Source: Ectocarpus siliculosus (taxonomy: Eukaryota; Sar; Phaeophyceae; Ectocarpales; Ectocarpaceae). Taken from it: DNA of 64,000 nucleotides. The position numbers and the translations under genes are program-made. Under the pieces are notes generated by a model. The model made no database searches. It was not told where the DNA came from and saw only the letters and a list, made by a program, of their open reading frames with translations. Each line of letters opens with the position of its first letter. Within the stretch, counting starts at the first letter, position 1. The DNA lies in assembly GCA_000310025.1 (NCBI GenBank), contig FN648602.1:2152-66151 (forward strand), in the 5' to 3' direction. This document shows positions 58,539-64,000 of this stretch, piece after piece.

Positions 58539-60030
58539 CTAGTGGCTCTTGGCTCCGCCTCCACCGCGGCCGCCGCCACCGTTAGAAGATCTGTTGCGGA
58601 CTCCCCCGCGATCGGTACTACTGCCGCTGGTGCCGTCGCCCCGGCCCCCTTTGCTCCCCCCGCCACTGCCGTAAGCATCCTTGCCGCGACCCCCAGCCCG
58701 TTTGCCACCGCGTTTGTTAGGATCGATAGCATGGACCCATCGGCAATCGCGGGCCGATCGACGGCATCCTTCCTCCGAGTTGAAGGCGAAGCAATACTGA
58801 TTCCCGCCCTTCCTCGCGGCTGTCGCGGCCTTTGACTTGCCCGAACCTGATGTGGACGACTGCCGCTGCTGTGGCTGGTTGGATAAGTTGCGGAGGCCGC
58901 CAGCGTTGACGTATGCCGTTAGGTCGGGCCACGCCGGCGTGACGACGGCGGGAAATTGGGCGGCGGTCGGCGGTGACACATGTATTTTGGCGAACGTCGT
59001 CGCCGCGTCGAAAAGCTCCCCCGCCCAGCAATTGAGGTCATCGTTGACCAGTCCGGCCATCATGTCGTAGTTTTCGGCGCTGCGCAGCTTGCTGCGAAAC
59101 TCGTTGCAGTGCCGTCGCAACATCTTCAGCCCTCGGTCCAGGCCTTTGACCAGGACCTCTACGCGTTGGAGGCCCTCGTCGGACATGACGCCCTTCGATA
59201 TTATCGTCTGGATGGCTTCGATCAAAATCTCAAGGTGCTCTGGGCAGGGAGATCCCTTCCCCGCTGGTGTCGTCCCCGTTCGGCACAAACATACGCATAT
59301 CGAAGTCGGACAGATTGTTCAGCATCTCCACCACCGGAGCTGACACGTGAGCTACACTTCGCAGGGCGGCCTGCATGTTCGTCTTCGACATTCCGACGAA
59401 CGGAGGCCGCTCCGTGGTGATGAGCCAGGGCTTGATGGCGGCGGGGTTGCGCCACGCTTTCAGGTCCTCCTTGAAAGCGACCTGCTGAATGTGTCCGGAT
59501 GAAACGTTCATCGTCACCGTCGCTCGTCCCGCTCCCGCTGACGGCGCAACCGTCCCCACAATGGCCACCTCGCCGTTCTCCGCGCGAGCTCCCGCTCCCG
59601 CGGCGCCCGCCTCCGGCGGATCGGAATCGGGACCCCGACGGACAACGTCGTCGATCTCGGCCTGGAGCTGTTGGATCGCGCCGTTCCTGCTGGCGACGAC
59701 TTCCTGGAGGTGTTCGATGACGTCGTCGCGTTCCGCGGTCTGGCGCCGTAGCTCCTCCAACTCACGGCGGAAACCGTCCATAGTGGCGCGGTCAGTGCCT
59801 CCGTCGCCCCCGTCTCTGGGGGACGACCGTGCCCGTGACGGGCGGCCCGCTCCCCGCTCAGGCGTACGCACTACCGCCCGGGAAGGCCGCCGTGACATGG
59901 AGCGCCCATTGGACTTTGCTGCCGCCGCGGCCGTCGACGTAGACCGCCCAGCAGACCTGGCCGCCCCCCGCGCACCAGTCCGCCCTCTTCCTGCCGTTCG
60001 CCCTTGGCGCGACCTCGTTTCAATAGCCAT
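58539..60030 (-). CDS. Gag-like region of element 1
   Basis: The N-terminus is Arg/Ser/Ala-rich and basic (MAIETRSRQGRTAGRGRTG), followed by a coiled coil (ELEELRRQTAERDDVIEHLQ), a globular middle, and a CCCH finger of spacing C-x8-C-x5-C-x3-H (CFAFNSEEGC...C...H) before a Gly-rich tail. It probably packages element RNA. The region is interrupted about once. The same gag is recognisable in elements 2, 3 and 4. Confidence 0.78.
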
Positions 60031-60179
60031 CTAAAGCGGTTACAACATGCACGACCCGCGGTTTCGGAATGCTCAACATTTTGTTGCCTCACAAAATGAC
60101 TGGTGAACGTGTGTGTACATGCAGTTGTTTCGACACATGCTCGACTGCGAGAATCGCCCAAGGCGACACCTCGAGGGGT

Positions 60180-62120
60180 ACTGCTGTTGTGGCAACAAGC
60201 TCACCAACCACGTCCGTCACACACCATTGATGTGTGTGGTTCCGGCATATACCCTGTCTGCGTGGATCGCTCCTCAAGCGACAACCCTGGTGCGTAATGC
60301 TGTTAACAACAAGCCTACCAACCACATGCGACACACACTATTTATGTGTGTGGGTTCCGGCCACAGGTACTCTGTATTTATGCGTGAATCGCTCCTCGAG
60401 CAACAACCTTGATAAGTAGCGCTGTTTAACAAACAAGCCTACCCACCACGGCCGCCACACACTATCTATGTGTGTGGTCCCGGCATTTATGCCCTCTCTA
60501 CACAAGCGTGAATTGCCTCGCAGGCAACAACCCCGGTAAATGGCACAGTTGGAACAACGAGCCCCCGCCCACGGCCGCCACACACTATTTATGTGTGTGG
60601 TTCCGGCATGTGTACTCTGTATTTATGCGTGAATCGCTCCTCGAGCAACAACCTTGGTAAGTAGCGCTGTTTAACAAACAAGCCTACCCACCACGGCCGC
60701 CACACACTATTGATGTGTGTGGTCCCGGCATTCATGCCCTCTGTGCACAAGCGTGAATTGCCTCTCGAGCAACAACCTTGGAGAGTAGCGCTGTTCGAAC
60801 AACAAGCCCACCCACCACGGCCGCCACACACTATTGATGTGTGTGGCCCCGGCATATGTACTCTGTATTTATGCGTGGATCGCTCCTCGAGCAACAACCC
60901 TGGTAAGTAGCGCTGTTTAACAAACAAGTCACCCACCACGGCCGCCACACACTATTTATGTGTGTGGTCCCGGCATATGTACTCTGTATTTATGCGTGAA
61001 TTGCTCCTCGAGCAACAACCCTGGTAAGTAGCGCTGTTTACCAACAAGCCTACCAACCACGGCCGCCACACACTATCTATGTGTGTGGTTCCGGCATTTC
61101 TGTATTTATGCGTGGATCGCTCCTCGAGCAACAACCTTGGTAAGTAGTGCTGTTGGAACAACAAGCCCACCCACCACGGCCGCCACACACTATTGATGTG
61201 TGTGGTCCCGGCATTTGTACTCTCTGTATTTATGCGTGGATCGCTCCTCGAGCAACAACCTTGGTAAGTAGCGCTGTTTAACAAACAAGTCTACCCACCA
61301 CGGCCGCCACACACTATTTATGTGTGTGGTCCCGGCATTCGTACTCTCTGTATTTATGCGTGGATCGCTCCTCGAGCAACAACCTTGGTAAGTAGTGCTG
61401 TTGGAACAACAAGCCCACCCACCACGGCCGCCACACACTATTTATGTGTGTGGTCCCGGCATATGTACTCTGTATTTATGCGTGGATCGCTCCTCGAGCA
61501 ACAACCCTGGTAAGTAGCGCTGTTTAACAAACAAGTCTACCCACCACGGCCGCCACACACTATTTATGTGTGTGGTCCCGGCATATGTACTCTGTATGTT
61601 ATGCGTGAATCGCTTCCAAGCAACCACCTTGATAAGTAGTGCTGTTACCAAACAAGCCTGCCACCCACGGCCGCCACCCACTATTTATGTGTGTGGTTCC
61701 GGTGTATGTACTCTGTTGTTAGGCGTGAATCGCTCCTTGAGCAACAACCCTGGTAAGTAGCGATGTTTAACAAACAAGCCTGCCACCCACGGCCGCCACC
61801 ACTCTGGATGTGTGTGGATCCGGTACAGTATGTGCACTCTGTATGTACGCGCCACACCCTATGTATGCGTGTGGTTCCGGCATGGATCTCGGTGTCGTGA
61901 ATTATATGTGGCACTATTGATAATCAAACGTTTCCACCATCACAGCCGCCGCGCACTATTTGTGTGTGTGGACCCTGCATTGCCCGAGTTTAACATCCCT
62001 TACTAGGTATGTATCACTGTTGACAATCGCTCCCCCCCTCCCTTACCACCGCCGCCAAACACTTTTTATGTGTTTTGGTTGCGGCAGATTTGTATCTGCG
62101 TGAATTGCGCTAGACGACAA
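60180..62120 (-). repeat. Hairpin satellite in 5' region of element 1, period about 122 bp
   Basis: About 15 units, with GGCCGCC landmarks near 60451, 60571, 60696, 60821, 60941, 61061, 61179, 61301, 61425, 61548 and 61671. Each unit holds the near-perfect hairpin CCACACAC-TATTTAT-GTGTGTGG flanked by GCCG and CCGGC, then TTTATGCGTGGATCGCTCCT, GAGCAACAACC and GGTAAGTAGCGCTGTT. Units are very similar to one another in the middle and diverge towards the right end. It lies between A1 and gag, the same place as in element 2. Confidence 0.9.
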
Positions 62121-62953
62121 CCCCGGTAAGCGGCGCGTATCTGAGACCAAATGTGAACCAGATGATTCCATGTTACGCATTGTACTGCTACTCAGAGCCT
62201 CTGTGAGTCGGATTCATGACTTCCAGCATAATGCATATGCATATTGTATGCACATCCACAACGACCATCAATTGGTTTTACCAAACAGCAATTGGTTTGT
62301 ATACGTGCGCTGCTGGGCTGTGATCATTTCATGCATGCAATTATGTCGTATGCCAGATGATCCGTATATCTCAGCTGATATGTCTCGGCATGGTATCAGT
62401 ACACAGCAGCCCATCATCCAGCATGCCGCACCGAACCAAGGACCCTGGTGATACAGTAGCGTACTTTGAACAAGTAAACAACCAAAAAAAAAATGGTTTC
62501 CATGTGTTGCCTCGTGATATTTCGGTGTGTTGCCCTCGTAATTGACATCCATCTCAGCTTGCATGCACTGTGCCGTGTATCCGCGACCATCTCTGCGCCG
62601 TAATGGCTACGTGCCTGCGAGGACACCGGTCGCGTTTTGTACGTCAGCTGGCGAATTGGCGTGTGCCTCCATGTATGCACCCATGCTCAAATTAAAATTC
62701 CCGCCGCCTGCGATCACCCCAGCAACCCAACGGCAGAGGTGGAACAATCGCGACTGGATCGCTACCAGTATTACACCCAACGTGCATCGGATCCTATCGA
62801 CCCACACATATCGACCCACTCGTACCGTTCAGTGGTGTGCACACGCGTCGGTACTCCCGGCGTTCCTCTAGCACCGCGATGGAGCAGCGCTCTCCCTCGT
62901 ACAACTGCTGCTGCTGTTGGGCGGCCCTCTCGGGTCCCCACGGCTCGCTGATT
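62120..62953. other. Unknown sequence between satellite and A1 of element 1
   Basis: About 830 bp with no domain-bearing frame. Element 2 has a similar-sized unknown stretch (16.3-17.3 kb) in the same place, but I see no clear match between the two. Confidence 0.4.
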
Positions 62954-63247
62954 GAAAGACCAAACTTGTTTGCCGCTCCTCCAGCTGGCAAACCACTCGA
63001 AGCCCTCACAGTGTCCACCTCGCTCCTTGTCTCTGCGTTGCTCTCTCTAGACTAGTCCTCGTAAGACTTTGTGTGAACACCTAGCTTCGATAGAGTGCCG
63101 AGGTGGTGGCTACTCCCCTGCTCCCGCTTGGGAGGGGACCCCGTATTTCCGTAGCAATTTATGCATACCCTAACAACGACGTTACAAATTCGACTACTTT
63201 CAATAAACCTTGATTTGTTTCCGTCTGCTCCTACAACAAATCTCCCC
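62954..63247 (-). repeat. A1 repeat of element 1
   Basis: 294 bp at the 5' end of element 1, partner of A2 at 54687-54981. Confidence 0.92.
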
Positions 63248-64000
63248 TTGTTTTGTCCTGGCGGATACTGACAAATCCACACCATGTTCATGATTCTACT
63301 GGATAGTGAGAATCGCTCGAATGCGACAACCGCGGGAAGCACTGTTGTTGCTAGGAACACGCCCACACCCACGGCCGCCATTCACGACTCATGTGTTTGG
63401 TTGTCGGCATAATATATCCGCGTGAATCGCCCACTGCGAAAACCCTGTCAGCACTGTTCGAAACCAAGCCTACAAATCATGGTCGCCAATCACAAATTCA
63501 TGTGATTCGCAGCGGCAATGTTGAAAACATATTGTGATTGCCATGATTGCGGGATGTTTTGCGAATGCGCTGGCCGCATTAGACAGCGTGTTGCAACCGG
63601 AGCTCCATCACCACTCGCAGAAATCACCATGATATGTCTGGGACACGTTAGATTGGGTGGTCTAAGCAGATACTGGCAACCAAGTTCTGATCGACATGTC
63701 TGCAGGAATCACACGAATGCGACGGCCTCGGTAGGCAACATCGTTGCAACAACTACCGCACCACCGCCAGCCACGATTGATGTGTCTTGTTCCGGTAGAC
63801 ACTGACCGAGCACAATATGAATGGATGGTAAGACTGCGTGAATCGTCAAAGCGCGACCATCGCAGTTGGCATCGCTTCGAAAACCTAACGCTCCCACCCC
63901 ATCTGCAAAACATTGTAGACGTGTTTAGTTCCGTCGCCTACTTAAATTTTATTCCTCGTCATGCATTCATGGCTGCGTGAACCGTGCAAAGCGACATCTG
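63248..64000 (-). mobile_element. Element 3, 5' satellite part, continued beyond element 1
   Basis: Matches the reverse of 18.9-19.65 kb in element 2, from GTCCTGGCGGATACTGACAA near 63254 to the window end (TGCATTCATGGCTGCGTGAA near 63962, paired with 18920-18945). Joined with the sequence left of 54424, it gives the same order as uninterrupted element 2, so the two parts belong to one element split by element 1. It runs off the window. Confidence 0.75.

Larger units (their letters stand above)
54424..63247 (-). mobile_element. Ngaro-like YR retrotransposon, young and nearly whole (element 1)
   Basis: Read on the minus strand: A1 (63247-62954), 0.85 kb of unknown sequence, hairpin satellite (about 62.1-60.2 kb), gag (60030-58539), RT/RNase H (58404-56228), tyrosine recombinase (56231-55203), B1 (55181-54982), A2 (54981-54687), a 63-bp spacer and B2 (54623-54424). 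A1 ... B1-A2-B2 is the split-direct-repeat layout of PAT/Ngaro elements. No methyltransferase is seen, which favours Ngaro. A1 and A2 differ by one base of length, and B1 and B2 by one substitution, so insertion is recent. There are about two interruptions among the coding regions; the recombinase looks whole. Both flanks are element 3, with no target-site duplication, as expected of recombinase-mediated insertion. Confidence 0.88.

Overview
The window looks like nuclear DNA of an intron-rich eukaryote. Two genes can be threaded through GT-AG introns with matching splice phases, and there is a short TTAGGG array. A membrane-anchored sulfotransferase, many Ngaro-like tyrosine-recombinase (YR) retrotransposons and heavy minisatellite content would suit a macroalga such as a brown alga. 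That is inference only: no rRNA, organelle or lineage-specific marker is present.

Layout. 0-8.8 kb: two minisatellites (one built on CCATGG palindromes), a YR retrotransposon fossil, and an intact-looking four-exon sulfotransferase gene on the minus strand (5148-7126). 8.9-10.7 kb: one arm of a 1.7-1.85 kb inverted repeat whose partner lies at 44.7-46.4 kb. 10.8-14.8 and 24.3-27.9 kb: two related gag-like fossils with a shared downstream region rich in G-run/CTGTT motifs. 16.0-21.3 kb: an old, shortened YR retrotransposon with a diverged hairpin satellite in its 5' region. 22.3-22.8 kb: a broken OTU cysteine-protease domain. 29.4-31.7 kb: a fold-back DNA transposon with 391-bp terminal inverted repeats and a perfect 9-bp target duplication. 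34.6-41.6 kb: two minus-strand genes that look like a transposon-derived pair. 51.3-64 kb: at least three nested YR retrotransposons, the innermost of which (54424-63247) is nearly whole and young.

The most interesting object is the ten-exon gene at 36296-41565. It encodes about 1244 residues: an AT-hook, two zinc-binding Cys pairs, what looks like a DDE-type transposase core, and a complete DEDDy 3'-5' exonuclease inserted between two of the putative catalytic acidic residues. A second gene just downstream encodes a protein ending in a Cys/His-rich motif and may be its partner. One single-base frame break is visible in exon 3.

The second system of interest is the YR retrotransposon family. 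Its split direct repeats (A1 ... B1-A2-B2) are clear, and a hairpin satellite of about 122 bp per unit sits between A1 and gag in more than one element. The hairpin stem shows paired changes between old and young copies. Much of the rest is repeat debris in which I could not support host genes.
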